From: Trichosphaerium sp. ATCC 40318
Taxonomy: Eukaryota > Discosea > Flabellinia > Trichosidae
Direction of reading: 5' to 3'
DNA length: 64,000 bases
Assembly (NCBI GenBank): GCA_038496445.1
Contig: JALMLS010000030.1
Location: 62,001 to 126,000, forward strand
The notes beneath the pieces were generated by a model. That model made no database searches. It was not told the DNA's origin and saw only the letters and a program-made list of their open reading frames with translations. This document shows positions 11,700 through 24,225 of the stretch, one piece after another. Position 1 is the first letter of the stretch. Each line of letters starts with the position of its first letter. The position numbers and the translations under genes were made by a program.

Positions 11700-14600
11700 T
11701 TAATAAAGAAAAAAATAAGAAGAAAAAATCCAGACGGCACGTTGGTTTGGTGAGTTCTTTCTATCGTTAGTACTCGCTTTCTTTTCAATCGGAAACACCA
11801 CTGGAGCTGATTTTGTTGATGTTGTACTCTTTTGACTTCTTGTAGAAGGAGATGTATCTCTAGTACTGTTGATATGTTTTTGATATGAATCAGCCTTTGG
11901 TTCCTTCTTTTTCATCCAACTATCTTTTTTTTTTGTAACTCTGAATAGTCTCTTGTAAGATTGCTTTCTTGTTGTTTTCTTCTTTGGTGTAGGTGATGAA
12001 GACGATGAAGAATCATCATTTGATTTTCTTATATGCCCTGTTTTTAATGATCCTTCACTTTTTGTCCTCCAAGGTGGTGATCGTCTTTCTGGTCGAACAC
12101 GTTGTTCGAACTCTGCACTTTTTACTAAACTCATTTCTCTTTTACTTTCATTTTGTGGTTGTCCTCCCAGTTTGTTAGCTGAAGCACGTAGAGCAAGACG
12201 CATATTCAATTCATTCATTATAGGCGTAGGTGCTCCAAATGCTTTGTTACTTTGTGATTCTCTTAAAGATTTCGTCTCTTCAGGAGGCGGAGATTCATCT
12301 GACATTGGTGATGATCCAAGAAGAACATTTCTTCCAGCAGTAGGTGGAGATAGTGGTGGAGAAAGAGGTGGCGGAGAAAACCTTTGAGATGAACTCTGTG
12401 GTGGTATAGGAGGTTGGAACCGTCTTGGAGGAGGTGACATTGGTGGAGAAAGAGATGGCGGAGACAAAGGTGGTGATCTTGGTGGAGGTGAAGTTGGAGG
12501 GGACCTCATCGGAGGTGACCCTGGTGTTCGAAAATGAGATACCGAACGTTCCTCTCTCCCTGAAGGCGATGGTGGCCGAAAATGAGAGACCTCTCTCCCT
12601 GAAGGCGAAGGTGGTCGAAACCTACCCATTGATGGCGAAGGTGGTGGAGAGCAACGGCCAAAAGATGGAGAGGGTGGTCGATCTAGTTCCATCAAAGGCT
12701 CTAAGGCTTGAATCGTTTCAATGTCAATCTCCGGTAGTGCATTCGAACGACGTCTTGTATGTTCTTTCTGTCTGCCTCTACTCTCTGTTTCTGTTGATTT
12801 TTCTTCTTCTCCTTCAGGGTCGTTTCCTGAAGTTGAAGAACTTGCACCCTTACTGTGCCCTTTTTTATGACGTTTCTTAGTTCTTTTCTTACTCCTTTTT
12901 TTTTCACGTGTTTGAACGACTATATTTGATTTTCTTTGTTAGTGACAATTATGATTGAGTCATATTTTTCTTTGCGTACTTGTGTCATCAGAAGATAGAG
13001 GTCTTGACTGATCTGAAAGCAAAGCAGAGAGTTGTTCAGGTTCCACATCTGCTGCCATGGACCTCAAGTCCGAAAAGTCACAGCTGTTGTCTTTTGTAAG
13101 CATTTCAAAGGACTTGTCAAAACAACAATGACGTACCCTTCACTCAATGAAAACTGTTTCCTAGATACTGAGTTTACTTCTAACTCATCTGAACTCGAAT
13201 CACTTGGCGGTGGAGGTGCCCACTCCCCAGCTTTGAAAGTAGCGCTCATTTCTTCATCTTCAAACCCGCTTGGTGGCCTGTAAATAAAACTGTTAACACA
13301 GTTCCTATTTGATAATATATCCGTACCCTAGTAAGCCTTCATCTGGTTTAAAATCATCGCTACTACTGGTATGATTGTCTTCTGTAAAATTATCTTCAGA
13401 CATTTCACCTTGCATTTGTTTTATTAAGTCTATCGTATCATGAACCAATGTCTCGAACCTAAGGTATTGTAGTTAGTATTGACAAGTATCATCATATCGA
13501 AGGTCGCGAGACCGTACGTTTCTTCAGGTACTATGAGCCCTGTAGAATCGGATAATGTTGAACGTTTATTTTCTGTTGTATTTTTTGACTCTGAAGAATC
13601 GGAATCATACGCAGCTGACTTCACATCAGTAAGCTGTTTTAAAGCAGCAAAACTCATTAACCTCTCCCTACTACGTTCTAGGATATTTATTAGAATATAA
13701 AAGGTAATATAAAGTGAGAAAAAAGGAAAAGACAAGCGAGTGTTTTACTTACCATCAGAACTTTTTAGAAATCCTGAAATTGCTCCACTGAAAAACAAAG
13801 GTGATGTAGAATCACGCGTCCCGTCCTTTGGTTTTGGTCCTTGAGAAGCTCTTACATCTGTTTTCAAGTCTATTTCTTTTTTTGTTCTTTCCTGAAGAGG
13901 AGAAAGCCTCAACTTTTCTGTAACTGCTCTTTTTACTTTTTTTGGTTTTGGTTTTTTCTCGACAACTTCGTTCTCGATTTTTTCCTTTTGTATAGGTTCC
14001 TCGCTCTCACCTAACCCCAAGTTAGTTACCAATATAATATTAGATTATTATTCTCGATAAAAGATATATCGGAATCATGTAAGAAATAAGTTAGAGGCGA
14101 GAGAGTGTAGTTGTAGATGTCTATCTGAAGTTTTATTTTGTTTTGTTTTTTTTTTCTTTTTTTGAGTGAGGACAGGCTGCCAAAACCACATTCATGTTAT
14201 TCTAATGAACCACATGGAGACAGAGAAGGCATGCTTGGCCATTTGGTTGGGTTGGGGGATTATAGAGATGAAAAAAAATCTTACAAAGAACTTGTTTAGT
14301 TTGTAGTTCTTGCAAGAGGTCTCTTTGCCATGTGGTGCTGGCTAAGAAATCCATTCCCTCTGGTAGGTGCTCGACGTTGTATAGGAACTACAAACGATAT
14401 CAGAGGTGGCTGAGTGACGACGGCTTAAGAATAAACAAAGATTGACCTGTTTTGCTTTTTTTTTTTTTTGCGAAGAAATTGGTTGCAAGTTTTTTTTTTT
14501 GAGGCCGGCTTAGTGCTCCTTTTTTTGTTGGCCCTGTAAAGATGATTCTGTGTTTTTATTATTATTATTATATTAAAAAATTAAAAAGCGCCTGTCACAT

Positions 14601-17600
14601 CAAATCAGCCAACTCTGTGCTGTAATAACCCGGCCTCACAAACCTCGCCAACCAAAAAAAAAAAAAAAAAGAGAAATTAAGATGTTTTGGTTTACCTATA
14701 TACTCCCATTTCGCAATTGTCTCATCTCGGGAGGAACTGAACATAGTAGTATCTGATGCGACAAGTGAAGTGACATCATCAACATGACCAATAACCTCAC
14801 GAACGAATGCACATGTCTTGAAAAAAAAAATTACAAAAAAAAGCACGTGATAATTGAGAACTCACTGTAGCATCCCATATAGTTATCTTCTTATCAAAAC
14901 TTCCGCTCCATATGTGCTTACTCCCATTAGGCCTTATTGACATTGCCAAACAGTTAATACGCCCTTCATGTTTGCTCTCGAGCTCTGCAACATCGACGTA
15001 CTTCTAAAGAACAAAGAAATTAACTTCCACCTACAGAAGCGTTTTGTTTCTGACGTACTGAGCCATCATAACTGACTATTTTAATCTTGTGCGAGCACAC
15101 CCATATCTTTTTACTACTCACAGCGACCATGCTAATAAATTTTAAGAAAAACGTGAAGAGAAACAATTGTTACCTGCTAACAATACCAGCGCTAATCTTA
15201 ATATGACGCAACACTTCACGTTTCGCAAAGTCAATCAACACAATAACGCCATAAGTGCCAATCCATAAATACTGTTTACCAGGAGCAGGTTCGGTAAACG
15301 CAATAGAAGATACTGGTTCCTTTAAATCCATTGTTGTTTCTGCTTCGAAACCCTATAACCGTCAAGTCAGTTGAAGCAAAAAAAAAAAATTAAAAAAACA
15401 GAATTCTGTTCTCGGCGTTAACAAAAATAATGGCTTGCCTCCATGATGAAGTAATTACAGTTCCAGAACTTTACTATACCACCAGTACATCCTGATATAA
15501 CAAACTTCTCACCACGTTTTGTCTTTACCAGACCAAGAGCATTTACAATAGATCTATGAACTGCAAGGCGACGCAATACGGTAAGAGTCTAAAAAAAGTG
15601 TTAATAAACACTTTCACTCAAAAAGCGGCATTAACGCTCGATATCACGTGCATGTGGTTTGTAAATTGAGATGGTTGTATCCTCTGAAGCAGTCCATATA
15701 TATTCTCCACAGTACAATAAAGCCATAATACCCTTCATATGGGCTTTGATTTTCCTCTCGGACTTGCCCTAATAAAAAAAATGTTTTTAATAATTGCAGG
15801 GTTCCTTGCTTGATCCTTATGCACGCACTGGGTCCCAAAGTAAAAGATTACCGTCCTTTAAACCACACCAAATAACACCATGAACAGCAGCCATACAATT
15901 TATCTAATAGCATTGTTTTAGCTTTCAAGCTTTACTTTTTTTTTGAAAAAATACAACTTGCCTTCATAGCTGCTCGCTTCATTTCTGTTATTTGTATCCA
16001 ATCAAGAGGTAACGTGAGGGCAAGCTTGATTTTCGATAACAATTTAAGCATATCTTGGGATTTTTTACCGATGACAGTGGTCACACGTTGTGTATCAACA
16101 GCATCCTTTTGCTAAAATTTGTTAGAAAAGAAAAAAAAACCCTTGAACGTTACCCCATCGTCATCAGGTAATAGAACTTTTTGTATCTTTCCTAACCATG
16201 CCCCAAGCTCCTTTTTAAGAAATTGTAGAGCCTCTTGATAGTCTTTGTGTGTTATATGCAATGGAGGAACATTAGAAGGGAAATTAGCACCAACCGGTTT
16301 CTACGAACTCAATCAGTAGCTGTTTTAACGAATTCAAGAGAAACTACGGATCCGTTTCTTATATTATGTATTGGATCACGTTTAACGTGAGACACTTACC
16401 GCCAAGTTATTTAAAAAGTACTGTAAGGGTGATAGGTATTCCGTTAACATATTAGAAAGAGGGGCCATGTAATCTTCTTTGAGTGGACGTTCGTTGACGA
16501 TTGATTGGATTACTTTACTACATAGAACAAGAACACGACGTAATTTTGTCGATATTTCAACTAGTAACGATTAAAAAAAATAATAATATTTGATCACGTG
16601 ATAATAAATGAAAAGATTACGAAGTAGACAAACAATAATCTAGGTGGTTTTTTTTTTCGTTTTTAATTTTTGTCCTACGAAATTAACGTACTATCAACTA
16701 TCTTATGTCCATCTGGTGTTACCACTGCCGGGCATATATAGCGTAAAAATATAAATCCCCCGATAGCTATCCATTTGCTCTAAATAATGTTAAATGTTAC
16801 CAAAAAAAATACAAATAAATAGAAAAATTACCTCTGGGAACTTGGCTTGTACTGTTTCTGATAGCGTTCTGCAAATTTCTCTGAAAGGTCTACAAGATGT
16901 ATATTTGTCAATAAATCATAAAAGTAAGAAGTCAAGTAATTACTTTGGACAGAAATGAGATGAGTTGAGGATGACATCCATAAAGTTATGAAGAAGTTTA
17001 CGTAGATTCGCAGTATTTTTTCCCAAGTCCTCTCCAGGTTGAAGCCTCAATTTATCAATCTAACCAATTTTAGAGGTAAAAATCGTTAACGAAGAACTAC
17101 CTCAAACCCACGAGCGTCAATATCCTTTGCTAACTCTTTGACCACAGTGCCAACGATGCGTTCCAAGTACGGTTTACCAATTAACTTTGAATACGCAGTC
17201 ATCAAGAAGGTAGCGACGCAGTTACTCCGAAACAGCGTCCCGCTTGTCTCTATAAAGGATATGAATAACTAATCATCAAATTTACGTTTAGTGTAAACAA
17301 GAAATTTTCGATTTTTACAAAAAAAAATCGCTTGTCTGCAAAACAAATACTATTTGGATGATAAATAATATCACGTGATTTGGAGGGAAAAAAGGACGGA
17401 GTTCCATCATTTACAGAACTTTGTTCTATGCCGTACTTTGATTAGCAACTTCATCTGTGATAATAGCTTCAAGTAATGCCATTGTCCTGTTGTTATATTG
17501 CCAAACAGTTATAATAGGCTTCGATATTTTCTCAGCCTCTCCATAAGGTAAAATTTGCACTAGCGTACGAATAATACGCATATCGGAGAGGAGAACCTTG

Positions 17601-17907
17601 ATAAAAAAAAGGATTGGCACCAAATACAAAAAGGATTTGGGCATAATTTTGTTCAAACTTCTTTTTTTTTTAATTTGGCACGTGGACGCAATGATAAAGA
17701 GAATTGAAGCCACCTCTGGGGAGGTAATCGCCAAGTATTTTAATTTATAAAAGCAACGATTTCATTCGTAATTCTGTATTTTTTTTACGCTTGGTGGGTG
17801 CTCTTTGTGGGGTGGTTTTATCAAAAAACGTATAAACCATTTTTTTAAAGTATTTTAATTACCTCAGCAAACGAATGGCTATCATTATAATTGGGTTGTG
17901 ACGCCAT
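11700..17907 (-). CDS. RasGAP-domain protein with WD40 propeller and proline-rich C-terminus
   Basis: The gene starts at ATG 17907 (MASQPNYNDSHSFAE) and runs through many exons separated by 45-100-nt introns. Domain order is as follows. (1) RasGAP: LFRSNCVATFLMTAY carries the arginine-finger position, followed by HNFMDVILNSSHLCPK and the hallmark GGFIFLRYICPAVVTPD (FLRxxxPA-type motif), about 17700-16680. (2) A linker of helices, about 16500-15960. (3) WD40 repeats, about 15900-14690, for example HEGRINCLAMSIRPNGSKHI ending in KITIWDAT, and GHVDDVTSLVASD ending in AKWEYI. (4) A low-complexity acidic/Ser region (13900-13030). (5) A long Pro/Ser tail with PPSPSGRE and SPPLSPP repeats, ending at 11700. 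It should stimulate Ras GTP hydrolysis; the Pro-rich tail suggests SH3, profilin or EVH1-type cytoskeletal partners (inference). Both catalytic RasGAP signatures look intact. Splice joins between 12900 and 14600 are the least certain, and this could conceivably be two adjacent genes. Confidence 0.7.
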
Positions 17908-18210
17908 ATGTCACGAATTCAAGCCCGTTGTTGCCTGTGCATTAGCTGTTTATGCAAGAGAATGACGAGGACATTAATGTGATTTGTGAGATTCTACTTT
18001 AGAAACAAGAAGTAGCTTACAAAGTTCTTCAGTGCCTTCGACGCTTGCGATATTACATTTTTATGGCTGTTGTAGTTTTTTTGGAGTTACAGCGTTGTTT
18101 TGCGGTTTTGAGCGCTACCCATCTCAACGATAACGTATATAGCTTCTATTTATTAATCATTTTGTCGATTCTACGATGTCCAAAACTCATAAATAGTGCA
18201 CTCCGCTGAA

Positions 18211-18609
18211 CTAGTGATTGTACAGTGGTGCCCCTGCTTCATTGCACTTCCTACAATGTTCTCGCTTTCGGCAGCAGCGGGATCGTCTTTGGACTCTACA
18301 AATCATGCTTTCTGTGATGGTTGATTTGTTAAGCACAGTGATTATTCTGCCTTGCGGAGCAACGTCCAGTAGTAGTATGAGTTTGCTGCCAAGGTATGAA
18401 TCTACAATTCTGGAATATTGCAGACACAAAGCAAAAACATCGACGCCCATTACCGCAAGGTAGAGTGCGTATTTCGCATTGTCTGGATAAAAATAGGTAA
18501 TAAAACTTGAGCAAAAACTCTTAACTACGCGCAGCGCGTAGTACAGGTATGACGTTGTTTGTGAAGAAATCTGGGTTGGTCTTGTAGAGTAAATTTGCAA
18601 AACAGCCAA
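18211..18609 (-). CDS. Possible Cys-rich small protein
   Basis: An open minus-strand frame of up to 132 codons (TTG-opened; internal ATGs shorten it) ends with a basic, Cys-rich motif: RVQRRSRCCRKREHCRKCNE. The upstream part is hydrophobic (LYLAVMGVDVFALCLQYS). It sits in the divergent gap between the RasGAP (start 17907) and SAPS (start 18775) genes. The Cys pattern could be a small zinc-binding element, but the frame may be spurious. No family is recognised. Confidence 0.25.
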   Translation of the reverse strand: MAVLQIYSTRPTQISSQTTSYLYYALRVVKSFCSSFITYFYPDNAKYALYLAVMGVDVFALCLQYSRIVDSYLGSKLILLLDVAPQGRIITVLNKSTITESMICRVQRRSRCCRKREHCRKCNEAGAPLYNH

Positions 18610-18774
18610 AGTAATAATAAGTCGGATAATTCTTTATTTTAGTTACAAGTGCGACAATCTGACTAAAAGCAGCAGGTCTGGTGTATACTACGTCAGTGTC
18701 GCAAAAATAAGACGAATTCTGCCCTCACTAAAAACATCAAACGGAGAACTCAGAAAAGACATTAAAACGCAAAA

Positions 18775-21700
18775 ATGAGCTTTTGGACGTTTGGATTTCA
18801 TAATGTATCAGCGATTGAGACAATTCTTGATCGCCCAGACTTCACGCTTGACGAACTACTCGATGAGGAGGACATACTGCAAGAAACTAAAGCGCAGAAC
18901 AAGCGCTTGCTCGACTAGTATCTTTTTTGAACTTACCTTTAATTACTAAGGCGATCGTTGCAGGGAGGTTAAAACTCCTTCTAATGTAGCCTGTTATTTC
19001 TATTTTAAACCCACCAACTCCTTAACGACTCAAGCATCACGCAGGAAGAGCAACTACAGACCATCTTCAATTACCTTACCGTTGAAGCTACTGAAGACGC
19101 AGAGGACAAATACAAGTTCAAGTACGTCGCATTCCGATTTATACTGCACCCACGCAGCCCTTTTAACAGCTAGTTTGCGATCTTGAGAAAATCGCGAGTA
19201 CTTGCTCTATGCAATTCTAAGCGCTGTAAAAATTATGCCACTTGATAAACACGCTCACATTGCGTTTTTACGACACGTTTAGAATCGTTTTGATTTTTAT
19301 GTATAGGTTTCCATACGTCAGTTGCGAAGTGCTTTGCTCCGAAGTTTCCTTCCTTTTAGATGCCATTGTTGAGAAACAAGATTATCTTGTTCAATTGTTT
19401 AGTTTTTTGGAACGTGAGCCACCATTGCCAACAGTATTGACACCATACGTTTGCCGCGTTGCAATGTCTCTACTCGAAAGAAGAACTGGTGAAGTTATCG
19501 CTGTTTTAAAGACACGCGAAGGATTCATTCCTAAGCTCTTGAAACACCTCGCAAGTCCTCCTCTCATTGACTTCATACTTAAGTTAATATCTGTCGAACC
19601 ACCAGAGGATGAGGGTATCGATTTGATCGGCGTACGTGCTATTTTTTGAGTTTTTATTGAAAAAACAATTTCTCTTACCTGTGTACGTAGTGGTTAGTCG
19701 AAGCAAAATTAATGAGCTGTTTGGTTGACAAGTTTGACCCAGCATTGGACGAGCAGGTACGCTTCTTTTTTTAATTTCTTTTTTTCATTTTTTTTTTTGT
19801 AAACAACGCCTTTTAATGATTGGCTAGGTGCACGAAAATGCAGCCTCGTGTTTAGTAGAAATAATTGAAGTGTGCTCGAACGGAAGAGTTACGCTTTTGG
19901 ACCAGTTAGATTCGCAAGAAAATATTTCAAAATTTTTTACGTACATGCTTACAGAATCGTCCAGCACTGCGCTACTTCAGGTATGTAATCTCGCATTTTT
20001 TTCAAATTGAAGTCTTTTTTTACAGCCTTTCTATTGAACTGTACTCACTATGTCCTTAGGGTCTCGCAGTATTAATTCGCTTGATGGCTCGCTATCAAGA
20101 TGAGGATACTTTTGATGTTCCGCTTGAAGAAGCTCCAGCTGTAATTAAAGTTACATTAGATCATATTAGTAAATTCCATGCCATGCTTGTAGAGGGAAAG
20201 GTGCGTGGTATTTTCCGTAGAGTGTGCTTTTATTTTTTGCGATTTGGATCAAAATAGTTATGATGAAAATTTAACCCTCTAGCATAATTCTCCGTGTTGA
20301 CAGAGTGCTACTGATGCTTTTTATTTCCCGAAATTTTGTGTTTAAACGCATTTTGTTGTGAGCGCGTAGTTGACGATTACGTTTAGGATCAGTTCACTTT
20401 TGTATCCACCTTTGGCGAGATTAAACAGTTTGGAACCCACCGCTTGAAGATACTAGAGTTTTTCTTGGCACTTGTCAAGACGGACTACAAATGTGTCCAT
20501 GATGTACTTTTAGAGTTGAACTTTTTCTCTACTTGCTTGGTGCGTTTTGTTTTCTTTTTTTTTTTTTAGCGGCAACTTGTTTGCTTATTATTTTTATTAG
20601 GACTTGTTTTTCCAATACAAGTGGAATAATTTCTTGCATCATATTGTTGATGATATCTTGCAGGTATGTTTGATTAGATTTTTTTTTTTTTTGGGCTTGC
20701 CCTGGACGAGTATCAAGCTTTGTGAACTGTTCACGCTATTTTTTTTTGTTATTATTTATTCCTCGGGATGTATACTTACTGTGTTGGTTTCTTTAGGTGG
20801 TCTTTAATGGTAGCAACACTGCTCTGAAGATGGCACTACTCAAGGACTGTAAATTACTCGAAAGAATCGCGGAGGCTAGTAAAGGCAACGATGACGATTG
20901 TGAAAAACCAAAGGGCATCAGAAGGGGTTATATGGGTAATTTAACGCGAATAGCTGCTACAATTGTCGATACAGTACAACTCGATGAATCATTGGCAGAA
21001 TTTGCATCCCAATGCACTACTTGGGTTGAGTTTGTTGAAGGAACACTCACACCTCTTCAACAAATGGAAGCTAAGCCTCTTGGTGGTCATAAGCCAACTT
21101 CTTTCTTACATGGTCTCGCTGGTGGTACGTTTCAAGTTTTTTTTTTGTTAAAACGAGTTGGATTTTTTTGTTTGTTTTTTGCTTCTTTTTCCTTGTCTGT
21201 TTGGTACTTTGTTGTGCGTTTATAAATAATAAGTTATGATGAAAATTTAACCCTCTAGCATAATTCTCCGTGTTGACAGAGTGCTACTGATGCTTATTTC
21301 TTACGAAAATTGATTTTTTTTTCTTGAACTCTCTTGGTTCGCTTGACTCATCAATTTTGTAGTATCACTCTCCCACGTCGGTATGAGGTCCCAAGACGAT
21401 GATGACGATGATGATGACGAAGATGAAGAACAATACGGTACGATATCAGTAGATGACGGAAAACTCCTTTATTGCCTTTATGATGAAAATTTAACCCTCT
21501 AGCATAATTCTCCATGTTGACAGAGTGCTACTGATGCCTTTTATTTCAAATCTTTGAAAAACATTTGTAATGCGAGCGATTGCTGATATTTTTTTTGTTC
21601 AAGATGAAGACGAAGATGATGATGAGAATGAGCTTGTTTTCAATGAGGATTCAACTGGATTTGTTCCTACTAATTTTAACGGTGAAGGAGATGACGCTGA

Positions 21701-22044
21701 TCGCGCATCACCTGAGCATGCTGATGAAGTTGACGAAGAGGAAGAAATAGATCCAATCGTCACACCTGATATTGCTGAAGATGAAGCAACGGATGAAGTA
21801 AAGGAAGTTGACCAAGAAGGTAAATAAGAGCCATAATATCATTAGTTTGTTTATTTACTGACGCTGTCATCTAGTTGTACCTGAAGCAGCATCTACTGAT
21901 GACGCTCCAGCAAGCGAAGAAGCAGCAACTGAAGATTCTGCTGAAGAGTCTACTGAGGATTCAAATGACGATTCAAATGACGATTCAAATGATGATTCAA
22001 ATGATGATTCTGCTGATGATAAAACTGAGTCTACTGACGAATAA
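18775..22044 (+). CDS. SAPS-family regulatory subunit of PP6/Sit4 phosphatase
   Basis: The N-terminus MSFWTFGFHNVSAIETILDR followed by LDELLDEEDILQETKAQNKR matches the SIT4-associated protein (SAPS/PP6R) family start. The core SAPS region follows: FPYVSCEVLCSEVSFLLDAI, LVQLFSFLEREPPLP, LKHLASPPLIDFILKLISVE. The C-terminus (21390-22044) is highly acidic, with DSND-type repeats. The protein should act as a cytoplasmic scaffold that targets the PP6 catalytic subunit. At least ten introns are present. Three of them (about 20203-20387, 21126-21361 and 21439-21604) each carry a box C/D snoRNA-like element, annotated separately. The join after exon 1 (NKRLLD then an immediate TAG near 18917) is not explained by a simple GT-AG intron. 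That junction may use a non-canonical donor or hide a short exon, so residues just after exon 1 are uncertain. Confidence 0.85.
20255..20319 (+). ncRNA. Intronic box C/D snoRNA-like element, copy 1
   Basis: A C box ATGATGA (20260-20266, RUGAUGA consensus) and a D box CTGA (20311-20314) are 44 nt apart. A degenerate C'-like TGTTGA and D'-like segment lie between them, as in box C/D 2'-O-methylation guide RNAs. The element lies wholly within a SAPS intron, the usual location for intron-encoded snoRNAs. The antisense guide would lie just upstream of the D box (CAGAGTGCTA). The rRNA target is not assigned. Confidence 0.65.
21231..21296 (+). ncRNA. Intronic box C/D snoRNA-like element, copy 2
   Basis: The sequence from C box (21236-21242) to D box (21287-21290) is identical to copy 1. 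Here the flanks form a perfect 6-bp terminal stem, AATAAG with CTTATT, each two nucleotides from its box. That is the expected kink-turn-closing geometry and supports a processed snoRNA. It lies in a different intron of the same SAPS gene. Confidence 0.7.
21475..21540 (+). ncRNA. Intronic box C/D snoRNA-like element, copy 3
   Basis: C box at 21480-21486 and D box at 21531-21534. The body differs from copies 1 and 2 by a single base (CCATG instead of CCGTG, just before the C'-like TGTTGA). It lies in the next SAPS intron. The flanking sequence differs from the other copies and I do not see a clean terminal stem, so this copy may be less efficiently processed. Confidence 0.6.
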
Positions 22045-22269
22045 TTCCTCACAAACAAAATATTAAACCCTCTCTCCCTTGCTCATACGGTGTTCCCGGA
22101 ATTAATTGTCGGATTATAGATCACGGCGTTGTAAATACAGTTTAGGATGTGCTGTCCATTTGAGCAAGGCTAATTATACCTGTCACTCTTTTTAATAAAA
22201 TCTGATGGACGTTGTAGTTCCATGACTTACTCTAAACTCAGTTTTTTTCCTTAAACTCTTCTTGTCAGT

Positions 22270-22837
22270 TTAAAACCAAGTTGTTGCATTATTGGATATA
22301 CTAGCGGGTTGCAGGTGTTCACCGTTACAATTAACACATTTTATTTCAACAACTTCATCCGTACATGTTCTACAAAGTCTTGTTCTATTATTAAACAATA
22401 TTGCTACTAAATCTCTATGACAATAGCTACATAGCATGCGTGCTTAGGAAATATAAGAGATGGAATATAATTGTTCTCTGTTGAGTTCGCATAAGTGCCA
22501 TCTGTTGCATTAGCAACGAAAACTGATAAGAAGTCCAGAATTCCGTATTCATCTCACTTAGAAAACGTAGTTCTTGTTCTTAATGATTGGTACTAATTCT
22601 GGTAACCGTTTTGGACATAATAGCGATCGAGGTTTGGGGCACAGTATAATCTTCGTCGTCAATATATTCGTTTATACACGCATTGAGTTCGTAATTAGTT
22701 GATTTAAGCTGTATAAGACTCCGTACGTCTGTACAAAGAAGTATATCTACTTGAGTGAATAACAAGTCATCACAGAGTGTTGACAGTATTGGCACATCTT
22801 CTTTAGCAACTAGCGAAGGTTTTTTATGCGTACTCAT
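22270..22837 (-). CDS. Small protein with F-box-like N-terminus and CxxC zinc-ribbon C-terminus
   Basis: The ATG at 22837 opens MSTHKKPSLVAKEDVPILST, followed by DDLLFTQVDILLCTDVRSLI, which resembles an F-box or RING-adjacent helical segment. A C-terminal exon (22450-22270) encodes three CxxC pairs, CSYC, CRTC and CVNC, and ends in NNATTWF. This fits a zinc-binding module. One or two introns must lie between about 22470 and 22620, because the frames differ. The exact joins are not resolved, and the middle peptide (possibly FWTSYQFSLLMQQMALMRTQ) is tentative. It is convergent with the SAPS gene, with about 225 bp between their stops. Function is unknown. Confidence 0.45.
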
Positions 22838-22896
22838 CGCTATTTACTTTGTTAAAGGGTGAATTTTGGGCAAATTTCAAATCGGGCACTTTTTTT

Positions 22897-23118
22897 CTAC
22901 GCGTGAAATACCTTTTTTATAAGCGGGATAAAACGAAGCTCATTCTGTGGGATGAGATACGAACGGTTTCCAAAAGGCGCAAACCAGTCAGCGTGTAGAT
23001 AAGGGAAAGTTTGTATATTCCATGGCTCACAGCAAGCTGATGAGCCGTGCTTACGAGTTTTCAACTGTGATCTTTGTTGTTGGTGCGTAACCAGCTCAAA
23101 AGAGCTTTTCAGTATCAT
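22897..23118 (-). CDS. Possible 73-codon ORF
   Basis: An ATG-initiated frame (MILKSSFELVTHQQQRSQLK...) ends just upstream of the zinc-ribbon gene. Its composition is mixed rather than low-complexity, and it is intronless. No family is recognised. It could be an upstream exon of the neighbouring minus-strand gene. Confidence 0.25.
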   Translation of the reverse strand: MILKSSFELVTHQQQRSQLKTRKHGSSACCEPWNIQTFPYLHADWFAPFGNRSYLIPQNELRFIPLIKKVFHA

Positions 23119-23351
23119 GAATCTAACAGGTACACGTCGTGGACGTATTAGAGTCTACAAAAGAAAGGCAATACTATTTTGAACTGATAGCGCGCCAAAT
23201 AGGTTACAGTGGCGTCGCAGTTATACGAATGTCTCTCATAATATATACAAGGTCGTTTGAGAGCAAAAGCCAACAGAAAATCGGTAACGGTACGATCACG
23301 TTTTTTTGAAACCGAAAAGGCAAGTTACAGCTTCAAACCGTCACCTACGCT

Positions 23352-24183
23352 ATGAATCATTTATATTATAAAATCGAGGCACGTTTTGAGCGACAAGAGC
23401 TTGAGAGAAGCTACAACAGAAAGATCGACCTTTTTTTGGATCAGAACAACACGGAAACACCTGTACTTTACATTAATAACATACCACTAGTAATAAACGT
23501 TGATTACGCAAATTCTCGGTTCTTCAGATTCTTTTTATTTCGTATATCCCTTTTAAATATAGATGAGTGTCTAAATACGCCTAGAAGATACCATACGGGA
23601 ACGTAGAAACCAGTGTGATTGCTTTTAAGTCTTTTTCGAATTTTACTTTTTTTCACATTTGTTTCTCAACAAGACAATCCCGATTTACTTCATAACTCCA
23701 CATCTTAAAACCCAACATCAAAATACGTATATCTACTACCCATTCGCATTAATATCCTTCAATTACCGTGTACAACACAGTGGACTGGTTTTCTCAAAAA
23801 CCGTGGAAAACCACAATTTTTTTGCAATAAGAAATTACTTAGTTAAAAGAAAAATGATTTTTTTATCTAGTGGAAGCATACGAATACTACAACTATAATA
23901 TCTATACTTCTGCTTGACATGTCAAGACTACTCCGAGCAGTGCGAAAGTACGCTCGTAAAAAATACAATTCTCTCCTGGGCAGACCATTAGTGATTAAAG
24001 TCACGGTCACAGTCCCTAAAAGCATCCTGGTTAACACCAGACCAAACTACACCTACGCTCTGACTTGGGACCCACAGGTAGAAGACCTCTACTACCCACC
24101 TACAGGCGTATCAAATATCATAATGATATCCAGCTATGACATTGATCTAGCAAAAATGGCATTCGAAGGCGGAAGCCCAAGAA

Positions 24184-24225
<42 letters not shown>

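Noticed and set aside
12172-12880. Plus-strand ORFs opposite the Pro-rich RasGAP tail
   Set aside because: They are shadows of the minus-strand proline-rich coding sequence (GGGE-type complements of SPPP repeats).
21867-22058. Ser-rich minus-strand ORF (ESSFESS repeats)
   Set aside because: It is the antisense of the acidic SAPS C-terminus (DDSNDDSN repeats) and lacks any independent evidence.
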